Source: Bacteroidota bacterium
GTDB taxonomy: Bacteria > Bacteroidota > Bacteroidia > UKL13-3
Direction: 5' to 3'
Assembly: GCA_947460345.1 (NCBI GenBank)
Contig: CANHGM010000009.1
Coordinates: 1 to 64,000, forward strand
Length of the DNA stretch: 64,000 nucleotides
Shown: positions 35,599 to 45,445 of the stretch, piece after piece
Position numbering within the stretch: position 1 is the first letter of the stretch
Layout: each line of letters opens with the position of its first letter
The notes under the pieces: generated by a model
Databases searched by the model: none
Seen by the model: only the letters and a program-made list of their open reading frames with translations
Told to the model about the DNA's origin: nothing
Position numbers and translations under genes: made by a program

Positions 35599-38214
35599 TT
35601 AATTAACTTTCTCCATCAATTGTTTTAAGTAATTCAGTTTCATTAATGCTTCAACAGGAGTTAAAGTGTTAACATCAATTTTTCTGAGCTCTTCATTTAT
35701 CCTAATCATTAATGGGTCGTCAAGAGAAAACATACTCAACTGCATTTTATTTTGTGATACTGTTTTCATCGTTTGCGAAACATCCATATCTCCACGTTGT
35801 TCTTCAAGTTGAAGCAATATTTCATTCGATCTTTCAATAACTTCTTTTGGTATTCCAGCCATCTTAGCTACATGTATTCCAAAGCTGTGTTCACTACCTC
35901 CAGGCAATAGTTTTCTTAAAAATATAATTTTGTTTCCAATCTCTTTTAATGAAATATGGTAATTAGCAATTCCTTTGCATTGAGCTTCTAATTCATTAAG
36001 TTCATGATAATGCGTAGCAAACAATGTCTTAGGTTTTGTTTTGTGGTGGTTTAAATATTCAGCGATACTCCAAGCTAACGAAACTCCATCATAGGTGCTC
36101 GTTCCTCTTCCTATTTCGTCTAAAAGGATAAGACTTCTATCACTCAAATTGTTTAGAATACTAGCAGTTTCAAGCATTTCAACCATAAATGTACTTTCGC
36201 CTCCACTTAAATTATCGCTAGCTCCAACACGTGTATATAGTTTGTCAACAATCCCAATTTCAGCAGCATCACAAGCCACAAAACTTCCAATTTGAGCCAT
36301 CAATACCGCTAGTGCAGTTTGTCTTAACAAAGCTGATTTACCTGACATGTTAGGCCCGGTTAATATCATCACTTGCGTGTGTTCTTTGTTTAAGCTTAAA
36401 TCATTGGCTATATAATGTTCGCCTGGTGGCAACATTTGTTCTATCACCGGATGTCTACAGGCTTTCAATTTTAATTCATAACCTTCGTTAAGTTCAGGTT
36501 TATGGTATTGATATTTTACAGCTACTCTTGCAAAAGAAAGTAAACAATCTATTTGGGCTATAATTTGAGAGTTTTGTTGCACAGCTTGTATATATTCGGC
36601 AGCTGCAAAAACCAATTCATTATATATCTGTTCTTCTAGTTTGAAAATTTTTTCTTCAGCCCCTAGTATTTTTTCTTCATATACTTTTAGTTCTTCTGTT
36701 ATATATCTTTCTGCATTAGTTAGTGTTTGTTTTCTAATCCAATCTGAAGGTACTTTGTTTTTATGGGCATGAGTAACTTCTATATAATAACCAAATACAT
36801 TGTTATATGAAATTTTTAGAGAAGTAATACCTGTAGCTATTGCTTCTCTTTGTTGCATTTGTAAAAGATAATCTTTCCCACCAAATGCAATGGCTCTTAA
36901 TTCATCTAATTCATAAGAGATACCTTCGGCTATAACATTTCCTTTGTTTAAAGTCATTGGTGGGTCATTGGTAAGTGAACGACCAATTTTTTCGACCAAC
37001 ACTAAACATGGATTTAAAACATCAGCAAATCTTATGAGCTGCGGTTGGTTACTTTCGGCTAATAATGATTTTATTGGTGCAATTATTTTTAATGAACGAT
37101 GTAATTGATAAAGTTCTCTGGGATTAATTCTACTTAATGCAATTTTAGAAACCAGCCTTTCAATATCACCAATTTGGCGTAACATTTCATCAATTTGGTT
37201 GCTTATATTTTCATCTGTATATAAATAATCAACAACATTTAGTCTCTCATTTATTGCTTTTATTTCTTTGAGTGGAAGCACCATCCATCTTTTGATTAAA
37301 CGCCCTCCCATTGGAGTTAATGTTTGATCAAGTATATCAATTAAACAAACACCTTTTTCATGAGGTGAAGATATTATTTCTAAATTTCTAATTGTAAACC
37401 TATCTAGCCATACAAATTTGCTTTCTTCTAACCTGCTAATGCTACCAATATGAGAAAGGTTGTTATGTTGGTTGTCATTTATATATTGTAAAGCAGCACC
37501 AGAAGCAATAATAGATTCATTTAACGAATCAATTCCAAAACCTTTAAGCGATTGGGTTTGAAAATGTTTTAGTAATTTTTCGTAGCCAAAATCATATGTA
37601 TATACCCAGTCTTCTAAAGTATTTATGTACCAATCATCACCAAAATGTTGTGTAACTAATTTTTTTTGAGGTTTGGCTACAATTATTTCAGCAGGTTTAA
37701 GTCCTTGTAATAACTTATCTATATATTCAATAGTTCCTTGTGCAGCCAAAAATTCGCCTGTTGATATATCTAAAAAAGAAATACCAATTTCTTTGTCACC
37801 TATATGTATAGAAGCTAAATAATTGCTGCTTTTATGGTCAAGTATTTTATCGTTATAGGCTACCCCTGGTGATACCAATTCTGTTACACCACGTTTTACA
37901 ATTGTTTTAGTTAATTTGGGGTCTTCAAGTTGATCGCATATAGCTACTCTTTGGCCTGCTCTAACCAATTTCGGCAAGTAACTATCTAATGAATGGTGGG
38001 GAAATCCAGCCAATTCGATATGGCTAGCTGATCCATTGGCCCTTTTAGTTAAAACGATGCCCAAAATTTGTGATGTAAGTATGGCGTCTTGTCCAAATGT
38101 TTCATAAAAATCGCCTACTCTAAACAATACAAGTGCATTGGGATATTTAGCTTTCACCCCATTGTATTGCCTCATGAGAGGAGTTTCTTTTATAGAATCG
38201 TCTTTTTTTGCCAC
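35599..38214 (-). CDS. mutS: DNA mismatch repair protein MutS
   Basis: MutS binds mismatches and starts repair with MutL. The mismatch-recognition motif is FRVGDFYETFGQDA (residues 31-44; Phe and Glu contact DNA). The ATPase domain has Walker A GPNMSGKSALLRQTA near residue 620, LDEIGRGTSTYDG (Walker B/signature) and FATHYHEL. At 871 aa it is normal length. It is the first gene of a minus-strand run mutS-gbsR-coaD-lutB. Confidence 0.97.
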   Translation of the reverse strand: MAKKDDSIKETPLMRQYNGVKAKYPNALVLFRVGDFYETFGQDAILTSQILGIVLTKRANGSASHIELAGFPHHSLDSYLPKLVRAGQRVAICDQLEDPKLTKTIVKRGVTELVSPGVAYNDKILDHKSSNYLASIHIGDKEIGISFLDISTGEFLAAQGTIEYIDKLLQGLKPAEIIVAKPQKKLVTQHFGDDWYINTLEDWVYTYDFGYEKLLKHFQTQSLKGFGIDSLNESIIASGAALQYINDNQHNNLSHIGSISRLEESKFVWLDRFTIRNLEIISSPHEKGVCLIDILDQTLTPMGGRLIKRWMVLPLKEIKAINERLNVVDYLYTDENISNQIDEMLRQIGDIERLVSKIALSRINPRELYQLHRSLKIIAPIKSLLAESNQPQLIRFADVLNPCLVLVEKIGRSLTNDPPMTLNKGNVIAEGISYELDELRAIAFGGKDYLLQMQQREAIATGITSLKISYNNVFGYYIEVTHAHKNKVPSDWIRKQTLTNAERYITEELKVYEEKILGAEEKIFKLEEQIYNELVFAAAEYIQAVQQNSQIIAQIDCLLSFARVAVKYQYHKPELNEGYELKLKACRHPVIEQMLPPGEHYIANDLSLNKEHTQVMILTGPNMSGKSALLRQTALAVLMAQIGSFVACDAAEIGIVDKLYTRVGASDNLSGGESTFMVEMLETASILNNLSDRSLILLDEIGRGTSTYDGVSLAWSIAEYLNHHKTKPKTLFATHYHELNELEAQCKGIANYHISLKEIGNKIIFLRKLLPGGSEHSFGIHVAKMAGIPKEVIERSNEILLQLEEQRGDMDVSQTMKTVSQNKMQLSMFSLDDPLMIRINEELRKIDVNTLTPVEALMKLNYLKQLMEKVN

Positions 38215-38281
38215 TGTTTAAACAGCGAAATTACAATTCATGCCATAGCATATATCCCGAAATTATTAACAATTTTTTAGA

Positions 38282-39545
38282 CTATTGATATATGGGCATT
38301 TTTATCAATACTTCAGTACCTATATTTTGGGCGCTTTTTATGATAATCTCAAAGTTATGTAAGTCATAAATATACTTCACTGTAGACATACCTAAACCAA
38401 CAGAAGATTCTACTGAAGTTCCTTTACTAGATACATTTGAAAAAGGTTCAAAAATTTTACTTAATTCATTTTCAATCATACCTATACCTTCATCTTTTAT
38501 GGTTAAATATATAATGCTAGATATTACTTCTACTTTTATATCTATTTCTTGATTTTCGTGGCTACATTTTATTGCATTATTTATGATATTGTCAAAAACC
38601 CTTTTAATCATATTAGGTTCTGCTTATATATATACATACGCTAAATCTGAATAGATATTTATTTTAATTTTTTTAGATTCTTGAATATAAGCAAGAGATT
38701 GGCAAGCTTCACTAATATAAGCTAAAATTTCTATTTTATCAGAATATATGCTTGATGTGTTTTCAAGTTTAGAAAGATATAAAATATCATTAATTAAAGT
38801 AATAGACAGTGTTGCCGAATCACCTAATAATTTCAATAGTTCCTCTTTTAGCTCCTCATCTGTTTCTTGGCCAACAAGTTTGGCTAGTTTTTCAATATTG
38901 GAAATGGGTGATCTTAAATCATGGGCTAATAAATTGTTAAGTGAGGTTTTATATAAAATGTCTTTTTTGTATTTTTAAATAAAGATGTCTCTTATCTAGT
39001 TCAATTGGTAAGTTTCATATATAGTTTAAATTAAACATAAAACTAATTTTATATATTGGGAAATAAACAAATAATCTTTTTGTGAATCAATAACACTTGA
39101 ATAATAAAGATTGTAGTGAAATCCTTTTAACACTTCTTTAATTAGAAATATGCTAGAAACAAATATAAGAAATATAACTCTATGTACTCTTTGTTAAAAA
39201 AAAGAAACAATAAAATAGAAGTTGGCATTAAAAAAAAGCTGTTAAATATGTCTTATTTTAATAAAACACTAACTACGATAAACTTCAAACTTATATTTAA
39301 AATAATAACATACTATTATAAAAGTTTGTTATACTACTTTAATAAATGAATCCATAAATAAACCAAACTTAACAGTGCTATAATAGCAGACATTAAATAC
39401 CAACCAATATATATATATATATATATATATATGGAATGATGCTTAAAAATGAAGTAACAAATGCATAAAAGCTTACTTGTCTTAATACTTCAGAAGAATA
39501 GTTATTGATAAGTAATTCAATATTTTTTTCAGGTTTAAGAAACAT
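38282..39545 (-). pseudogene. Sensor histidine kinase, broken by several frameshifts and stops
   Basis: The start is ATG 39545, overlapping the response regulator stop (TAATG). The first 38 codons (MFLKPEKNIELLINNY) lead into a hydrophobic stretch holding an (AT)13 run; the frame then stops at 39393. The hydrophobic continuation GWYLMSAIIALLSLVYLWIH lies in another frame. The middle (about 39020-39330) is only short open pieces. LDKRHLYLK and KYKKDILYKTSLNNLLAHDLRSPIS are split by a one-base loss in the A-run at 38972-38976; an in-frame TAA at 38624 separates the HisKA part from the ATPase part (NIINNAIKCS, IKDEGIGMIE, VGLGMS). The H-box His and N-box are still readable. The protein cannot be made whole. 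Confidence 0.85.
39407..39432. repeat. (AT)13 dinucleotide tract inside the broken kinase gene
   Basis: Thirteen AT repeats lie in the predicted membrane region of the kinase gene. On the minus strand it encodes alternating Tyr-Ile. With 13 repeats the frame runs into TAA at 39393-39395; 12 or 15 repeats would join to the hydrophobic frame that continues to about 39330. Confidence 0.95.
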
Positions 39546-39907
39546 TATATAAGCTCAATGTGGTTTGTGATGTCATCGAAAGAGGCAAATCTATCAACAT
39601 ACTTAGCTTCTTTTATTTTTTTTGCTTCTTGTATTTGAGCTGGATCTATGGATGCACTCAGAAAAATAATTTTAAGTGCTGTGTTCATTTTTAATAATTC
39701 TTGTGCTAGAGATATTCCACTTTCATTTCCAATATTTAGATCAACAATAGCTATTTCAGGTTGTTCTGTTTTGAAAATTTGGATTGCTTGTGACGAATGT
39801 TCTGCAAAAAGCAAATTTACATAGCCTTTGTCCATTAAATTTTTTTTAATTATAAATGAAGCTATAGCATCATCATCAATCACAATTATTTTTGCAGCAC
39901 TTTCCAT
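39545..39907 (-). CDS. Single-domain response regulator (CheY-like)
   Basis: A 120-residue receiver domain with no output domain. The acidic pocket is D11-D13 (VIDDDAIA), the phosphorylation site D56 (IVDLNIG), and the Ser/Thr switch is in FLSAS near residue 86. The conserved Lys of the usual K-P-F motif is missing: the corresponding place reads YVDRFASFDD. The partner kinase, whose start overlaps this stop, is a pseudogene. A TATTTTTG -7 element at 39918-39925 precedes it. Any remaining role would need a different kinase. Confidence 0.88.
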   Translation of the reverse strand: MESAAKIIVIDDDAIASFIIKKNLMDKGYVNLLFAEHSSQAIQIFKTEQPEIAIVDLNIGNESGISLAQELLKMNTALKIIFLSASIDPAQIQEAKKIKEAKYVDRFASFDDITNHIELI

Positions 39908-39967
39908 AAATAGAATGCAAAAATATATCTATTTTCGCAAATTGTTTATAAATAATTGTAAAAATAT

Positions 39968-41932
39968 ATGAAAAGAAAAATAATTGTTGCCATATTGTTG
40001 TTAATAACATTGGCAATTGGCTATCTAGCTTATATAAAGTTTTTTAAAGAGTCAGTCAATGTCAATTCATTAAATATAATCCCATCTGATGCTATTTTTA
40101 TCATCGAAAGCAAAGAGCCTATAAAAGCATGGAAAAATATAAGTAAATCTCCTATTTGGAATTATTTGATAGGGCATCCAACATTTAAAGAAATTGGTGA
40201 ATCTGCTAAAAGCATTGATTCATTGGTTGTAAATAATAGCCAAATTTTCGAATATTTTGGAGCGCGTGAAGTATATATATCAGCTCATAAAACCAAACCT
40301 AAAGATTATGATTTTTTATATATTGTTGACTTGGAAGGTGCTGCTAAAATAGATTTTTTACAACCAATTTTAGATCAAGTTTTTAGTTTGTCAGGCTGGC
40401 TTAAAAATAGCCACCAACATAGCAAAAATATTGTAAGTGATATGTTAGACAAAGAAACAGGAGAAGTATTGCATTATACTTTAATAGGTAACCAATTGGT
40501 ATTAAGTTATACTCAAAAATTAGTAGAAAATGCAATTGAAACCTCTGAAAATCCGGTTTGGATGAATAATGAAAAATTTAAAAATATTTTAGACAGAACG
40601 CCTGAATCTGGTTTGTTTAAATTGTTTATTAATTCAAACTATTTTGACGATTGGATGAGATGTTATCAAGAACCTTTAGATCCTTTTTCTAAGGATATAA
40701 GTGACATAACCCGCTTTATTGGTTCCACTTTTAAAATAGAAGATGATGGGTTTGTTATCAATGGATATATGAATATAAATGATAGTTTGAATAGCTATTT
40801 AAAAGCTATGTTATCTAACGGAACGGGTTCTATTCAAGCAGCTAAAGTTATAAGTTCAGATGTGTCTATGTATACAAGCTTAGGCTTTAATAATTTCTTG
40901 AAATTTTATGATGATTTTGAATTGATGATGAAGGCAGATTCTGCAAAATATATAGCCTTCCAAAAAAATTATAAGTTAGTCGAAAAGTTATTAAAAATAG
41001 ATATTCGTGACCATTTGTTAAGCTGGATTGGTGATGAAGTAGCCTATGTAATGCTTCAACCTCACGACTCAGTTTCAGTGAAAGATTATGCCATGTTTAT
41101 TAAAACCAGAGATTTAGAATTGTGTAAATCTAAATTGAAATATATTCAGAAAAAACTGAAAAGAAGGACTCCATTTAAAATTAGACAACAAGAGTATAAA
41201 GAATATCAAATAAGCGGTCTTGTGACCAAAGGGTTGTTCGATATATTGTTTGGTAAGCTTTTTGGTAAATTTGAAAAACCTTATTATACATTTATAGATG
41301 ATTATATAGTTTTTTCGAATCAAGAACTCACACTTCATAAACTTATAGATGATTTCGAAGATAAAAAGACTTTAGAAGAATTCGAACCTTATACTAAATT
41401 AAGCAAACAATTTAGCAAAGATGCAAATGTTTATACTTATATAAATACCCATTCACTTATTCCATTGACAAGAGAAAATGTATCACCTGCAAGTTTTCAA
41501 TCTTTGAATAACAACAAAGTATTTTTCGAAGCTTTTGATTACAATGCTTTTCAACTTAAAGGCTTAGGTAATTACTTTGAAATTACCATGAACAGTCATT
41601 TTAATAATCCGAATAATTCTGATACTACTAATAAAGATGAAACTATAAGCCAATTGGCAACGGCTATAGATAGTCTTGCTCAAACTGATTCTATATTGCC
41701 TGAAGTTGATATCGAAAATCATATGGAAAAGTCATATACTGCTGATAAAAAATTGATATATTCAAAAGAAATTGATGATGATAAATTAGCTCATGGTAAA
41801 TTTATAGAGTATTGGCCAAATGGAGAGTTAAAAACCAAAGGCCAATACGAGCATGGAGAAAAAAAGGGTATATGGAAATATTACGATGAACAAGGTAAAT
41901 TTCTAAAAAAAGAAGAAATGGATAATCTATAA
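39968..41932 (+). CDS. DUF3352-like membrane-anchored protein with MORN-type C-terminus
   Basis: An N-terminal membrane anchor (KIIVAILLLITLAIGYLAYI, residues 4-23) leads into a large extracytoplasmic part starting IIPSDAIFIIESKEPIKAW, which resembles the start of DUF3352 proteins. The last 60 residues (HGKFIEYWPNGELKTKGQYE, then GEKKGIWKYYDEQGKF) are MORN/YwqK-type repeats, which are usually surface-exposed. The domain combination is my reading and not a named family. It is 29 nt upstream of the TerB/DnaJ gene and probably co-transcribed. Confidence 0.65.
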   Translation: MKRKIIVAILLLITLAIGYLAYIKFFKESVNVNSLNIIPSDAIFIIESKEPIKAWKNISKSPIWNYLIGHPTFKEIGESAKSIDSLVVNNSQIFEYFGAREVYISAHKTKPKDYDFLYIVDLEGAAKIDFLQPILDQVFSLSGWLKNSHQHSKNIVSDMLDKETGEVLHYTLIGNQLVLSYTQKLVENAIETSENPVWMNNEKFKNILDRTPESGLFKLFINSNYFDDWMRCYQEPLDPFSKDISDITRFIGSTFKIEDDGFVINGYMNINDSLNSYLKAMLSNGTGSIQAAKVISSDVSMYTSLGFNNFLKFYDDFELMMKADSAKYIAFQKNYKLVEKLLKIDIRDHLLSWIGDEVAYVMLQPHDSVSVKDYAMFIKTRDLELCKSKLKYIQKKLKRRTPFKIRQQEYKEYQISGLVTKGLFDILFGKLFGKFEKPYYTFIDDYIVFSNQELTLHKLIDDFEDKKTLEEFEPYTKLSKQFSKDANVYTYINTHSLIPLTRENVSPASFQSLNNNKVFFEAFDYNAFQLKGLGNYFEITMNSHFNNPNNSDTTNKDETISQLATAIDSLAQTDSILPEVDIENHMEKSYTADKKLIYSKEIDDDKLAHGKFIEYWPNGELKTKGQYEHGEKKGIWKYYDEQGKFLKKEEMDNL

Positions 41933-41961
41933 CAAACAATAAAATTAATATATATATATAA

Positions 41962-42714
41962 ATGAGTAAAATAAAGTATTTAAAATATTTAGGAGGTGCA
42001 TTGGGTTGGGCTTTTGGCGGGCCTATAGGTGGCATATTAGGGTTTATCATGGGGTCTGTTGCAGATGCAGGTAAAGAAGGTTTAGAAGACCCCAATAATT
42101 CTACGAATATCAACAACCATTCAAGCAATGATTTTTCAGTTAGTCTGTTGGTGTTGTGTGCAGCTGTAATGAAAGCAGATGGCAAAGTAGTGGTTGGAGA
42201 GCTTGATTTTGTCAGAGATTTTTTTAAAAGAAATTTTGGTGAAAAAAAGGCTGAAGAAAGAATATTGTTGTTACGTGATATACTTAAACAAAACATTCCG
42301 GTAAGGGATGTTTGTATTCAAATAAAAGCACATATAGATCATGCTTCTAGATTAGAAATGTTGCATTTGTTATTTGGAATAGCTACAGCCGATGGGAGTG
42401 TAGCTAATGAAGAAGATGAATTAATTAAAAGTATTGCTTATTGGTTAGGTATATCATCTTATGATTATGAAAGTATCAAAGCAATGTTTTTAAAAGGTTC
42501 TCGGTCTGATATAACATGGGCTTATAAAGTTTTAGAAACAAATGAAGAGGCATCAACTGAAGATTTAAAAAAGGCCTATCGTAAAATGGCTGTAAAGTTT
42601 CATCCTGATAAGGTTTCACATTTAGGCGTAGAATATCAAAAAGATGCAACTGAAAAATTCAAGAAAGTTCAAGAGGCTTGGGAGTTGATCAAGAAAAAAC
42701 ATAAAATAATTTAA
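41962..42714 (+). CDS. TerB-like plus J-domain protein (DjlA-like)
   Basis: Gly-rich hydrophobic N-terminus (YLGGALGWAFGGPIGGILGF, residues 9-28) reads as one membrane or hairpin segment. Residues about 50-170 are a TerB-type helical domain (VLCAAVMKADGKVVVGELDFV, HLLFGIATADGSVANEEDELI). The C-terminal J-domain (AYKVLETNEEASTEDLKKAYRKMA) includes the HPDK motif needed to stimulate DnaK. The order TM-TerB-DnaJ is that of DjlA, a membrane co-chaperone. A 12-nt TA run lies just before the start. Confidence 0.88.
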   Translation: MSKIKYLKYLGGALGWAFGGPIGGILGFIMGSVADAGKEGLEDPNNSTNINNHSSNDFSVSLLVLCAAVMKADGKVVVGELDFVRDFFKRNFGEKKAEERILLLRDILKQNIPVRDVCIQIKAHIDHASRLEMLHLLFGIATADGSVANEEDELIKSIAYWLGISSYDYESIKAMFLKGSRSDITWAYKVLETNEEASTEDLKKAYRKMAVKFHPDKVSHLGVEYQKDATEKFKKVQEAWELIKKKHKII

Positions 42715-42766
42715 TGGCAGGTTCAGCTAAAAAAGGGCAGTTGTGAATATGTTGTTTTTGCGAAGG

Positions 42767-42797
42767 TTTGATTAATAAATTATATTGGTTATATTTG
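42767..42797 (+). promoter_or_regulatory. Promoter of mltD
   Basis: TTTG (42767-42770), exactly 19 nt, then TATATTTG (42790-42797): a full match to the Bacteroidota housekeeping consensus. The leader before ATG 42874 is about 70 nt. Confidence 0.75.
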
Positions 42798-42873
42798 CAC
42801 ACCTTAAAAAAAAGAGGGCAATATTTTTCTTATAACAAACGTTTAAATAGTAACATTATTGAATAAAAAACAA

Positions 42874-44199
42874 ATGAAAAAACTCAGTATCCTGACAGTA
42901 GGCCTATTAAGCTCATTTTTTGTATTCACTGTCAACGCACAGGCACCATTAAAATCAACAGATCCTGAAGCCGAATCAAAATTACAAAGATTAGATAGTA
43001 TGATGAATGTTTTTCATGACAAATTCTACTCTTTTAAAGATGATATTGAGAAAGTAAACATTTATGGTTTTGATTCAAATACAGTACCTTCATATTCAGA
43101 TGAGGTAATCAAACACCGATTGTCTTTGTTAGAATCACCTATACCTTTAGAATACAATCAATATGTTAAAGGGTTTATAGATTTATATGCAGTACGAAAA
43201 AAGAAATTAACTCAACATATACTTACTTGGTCTGATTATTATTTCCCTATGTTCGAACAAATTCTAGATGAACAAGGAATGCCACTTGAGTTTAAATATC
43301 TTGCAGTTATTGAATCGGCATTAAATCCTAATGCACAATCTTGGTGTGGTGCTACAGGACTATGGCAATTTATGTATGGCACAGGGTTGATGTATGGTTT
43401 GAAAATTAACAACTATGTTGATGAAAGAAAAGATCCAATAAAAGCTACCTACGCAGCATGTCAGTATTTTAAAGATATGTATGCTTTGTATCACGATTGG
43501 TTACTCGTTATAGCAGCATACAACTGTGGACCTGGTAATGTGAATAGAGCGATCAGAATGAGCGGCGGCCATTACAATTTTTGGAAAATAATGCCTTATT
43601 TGCCAACCGAAACTAGAGGGTATGTTCCTGCATTTATAGCAGCTACTTATGTGTTAAACTATCATGAAGAACATAATATTGTTAAGTTTAGTGAAACTCC
43701 TGTTAAGTATGTTACAGATACCGTTCACGTGGATGGTAAACTTACTTTTGCTCAATTATCTCAATCGTTGCAAATTGACGAAGATCAACTTCGCATGTTA
43801 AATCCATCTTACAAACTAGGTGTTTTACCTCATCCAAGTGAAAGTGGTAAATCTTATGTGTTACGTTTGCCTTATCACAAAGCAATATCATTTGCTGATA
43901 TGAAAGATGATTTATATGCTTCAAACTACCCTAAATACTTAAAGTCTTCAAATTTTGACGCTAGCCAAGTGAATGCTAATATTCAACAAGGTGATGAATC
44001 TTTATCAAGTATCAAAAAAGGAATTCCTAAAAAAACAAACAACAAAAATAAAGTTGCTTATTACAGAGTAAGAAGGGGAGATGGTTTATATATAATTGCA
44101 AACAAATATGGTTGTAGTGTATATGATATTAAAAAGTGGAATAATTTGCATTCAAACGCAATTAAACCAGGACAGGTTTTAGCTATTCACAGAGGATAA
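42874..44199 (+). CDS. mltD: Membrane-bound lytic murein transglycosylase D with LysM
   Basis: A signal peptide (MKKLSILTVGLLSSFFVFTVNAQ) is followed by an N-terminal helical part. The GH23 transglycosylase domain starts about residue 120: LAVIESALNP has the catalytic Glu (E147), then GATGLWQFM and AAYNCGPGNVNRAI. A C-terminal LysM domain (RVRRGDGLYIIANKYGC, then KPGQVLAIHRG) binds peptidoglycan. It cleaves glycan strands to 1,6-anhydro ends in the periplasm. ATG 42874 is preferred over a TTG at 42859. A terminator follows. Confidence 0.92.
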   Translation: MKKLSILTVGLLSSFFVFTVNAQAPLKSTDPEAESKLQRLDSMMNVFHDKFYSFKDDIEKVNIYGFDSNTVPSYSDEVIKHRLSLLESPIPLEYNQYVKGFIDLYAVRKKKLTQHILTWSDYYFPMFEQILDEQGMPLEFKYLAVIESALNPNAQSWCGATGLWQFMYGTGLMYGLKINNYVDERKDPIKATYAACQYFKDMYALYHDWLLVIAAYNCGPGNVNRAIRMSGGHYNFWKIMPYLPTETRGYVPAFIAATYVLNYHEEHNIVKFSETPVKYVTDTVHVDGKLTFAQLSQSLQIDEDQLRMLNPSYKLGVLPHPSESGKSYVLRLPYHKAISFADMKDDLYASNYPKYLKSSNFDASQVNANIQQGDESLSSIKKGIPKKTNNKNKVAYYRVRRGDGLYIIANKYGCSVYDIKKWNNLHSNAIKPGQVLAIHRG

Positions 44200-44221
44200 T
44201 TTTCAAAGAATTTTATAGATT

Positions 44222-44251
44222 AAAAGCTACTATTTTTAGTAGCTTTTTTTT
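44222..44251. terminator. Intrinsic terminator after mltD
   Basis: AAAAGCTACTA (44222-44232), a TTTT loop, TAGTAGCTTTT (44237-44247), then a T-run to 44251. It lies between convergent mltD and the GT4 gene and may also stop the latter. Confidence 0.9.
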
Positions 44252-44253
44252 AT

Positions 44254-45438
44254 TTATTTTGCATATTTAAACAAAATATTTTCAAGCATTTGGGCACATG
44301 TATCATTAGAAAAATGGAGTTTTATTTTGCCTGTAGCTTTATTTGCTTTGTCGTTATATAGTTCATAAAAAGTATATCTATTTATAATTTCATTAATTAA
44401 TAAATCTACATTTTCAGCAGGTATTAATTTTAAATATTCATCAGAAATATATTTAGAAATATCACTAACATCAGTTGCTATCACAGGTATACACAAAGCC
44501 ATATATTCAGCTAGTTTTGAAGGAAAACCATAGTTGGCATATTCAGAATTTATTCTGTTACAAATAAGTAAATCGCAAGCTGAAAGTAATTCTGGTACTT
44601 CATTAAAATATACCCTTCCTGTAAGTTCAACACTGTCTTTAATTTCTAGTTCTTCAATTATTTTTAGGATATTTAAATGTTCGTCATAGTTGCCTATAAG
44701 CCTTAGTTTTAATTGTGGTAATTTTAATTTGACTTTTGCAAATGCTCTGAGCAAATCTGGTATCCCATCTTTAATACCAAATGACCCTATATAGCCTATT
44801 TTATATGAATCTATTTTTTCTGAAATAGGTTTAAATCTTTCCAAATCAACAAGTGCTGGTATTTTATATATATTGTTATTTGGAAATTGATTTTGATAGT
44901 GTGAAAATAATTTGTCAGAAATAACTATAGCTGCGTCACAAAAATGATGGATATATTTTTCGCTGGTTTTTTTTAAAAAATAAAAAATATTTTTTTTAAC
45001 ACCTACTTGATTGTATATAGATGATTGTAGTTCTGTTTGTTCAATTACTAATGGGATTTTAAATAGTTTAGATAGTAATAGAATATTCCAACCATATATA
45101 AATTCGGGGTTGTAAAAATATATAATATTTATTTCTTTTCTGTTTTTAAGTATATATATGCTCGAATTTAAAAAAGCTTTAAATGAATCAACAAGTTTAA
45201 AGAACATTGATTGAGGTCGGCATATATTATGGTTATGAAATTTAAATGGTATTCCTTCCCAATTTCCTTCTGTTTTATCGTTTATTTTTGTTTGACTAAA
45301 GCTGTCTTGCCATAGTATATTAATAGTAAAACGATGTTTGTTTTTTAATGGTTGTAAATAACCTTTAATTCTACTCACGGTAGCTCCACCTTCAGGAAAA
45401 TCGCCAATAAAAAAAACAGCAACATTAAGCTTTTTCAT
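44254..45438 (-). CDS. GT4-family glycosyltransferase
   Basis: A 394-residue GT-B fold enzyme. The N-terminus KLNVAVFFIGDFPEGGATVSRIKGY and the C-terminal segment IGYIGSFGIKDGIPDLLRAF, then SACDLLICNRINSEYANYGFPSKLAEYMA with the E-x7-E-type motif, are typical GT4. It probably adds a sugar to a lipid-linked oligosaccharide. It is the last gene of the 49276-44254 glycan operon, 8 nt after the dehydratase gene. Confidence 0.88.
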   Translation of the reverse strand: MKKLNVAVFFIGDFPEGGATVSRIKGYLQPLKNKHRFTINILWQDSFSQTKINDKTEGNWEGIPFKFHNHNICRPQSMFFKLVDSFKAFLNSSIYILKNRKEINIIYFYNPEFIYGWNILLLSKLFKIPLVIEQTELQSSIYNQVGVKKNIFYFLKKTSEKYIHHFCDAAIVISDKLFSHYQNQFPNNNIYKIPALVDLERFKPISEKIDSYKIGYIGSFGIKDGIPDLLRAFAKVKLKLPQLKLRLIGNYDEHLNILKIIEELEIKDSVELTGRVYFNEVPELLSACDLLICNRINSEYANYGFPSKLAEYMALCIPVIATDVSDISKYISDEYLKLIPAENVDLLINEIINRYTFYELYNDKANKATGKIKLHFSNDTCAQMLENILFKYAK

Positions 45439-45445
45439 CTAGCTC

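Noticed and set aside
38282-38836. Two short genes encoding an ATPase domain and a HisKA part
   Set aside because: They are in the same frame, separated only by one TAA, and together with upstream pieces make one broken kinase.
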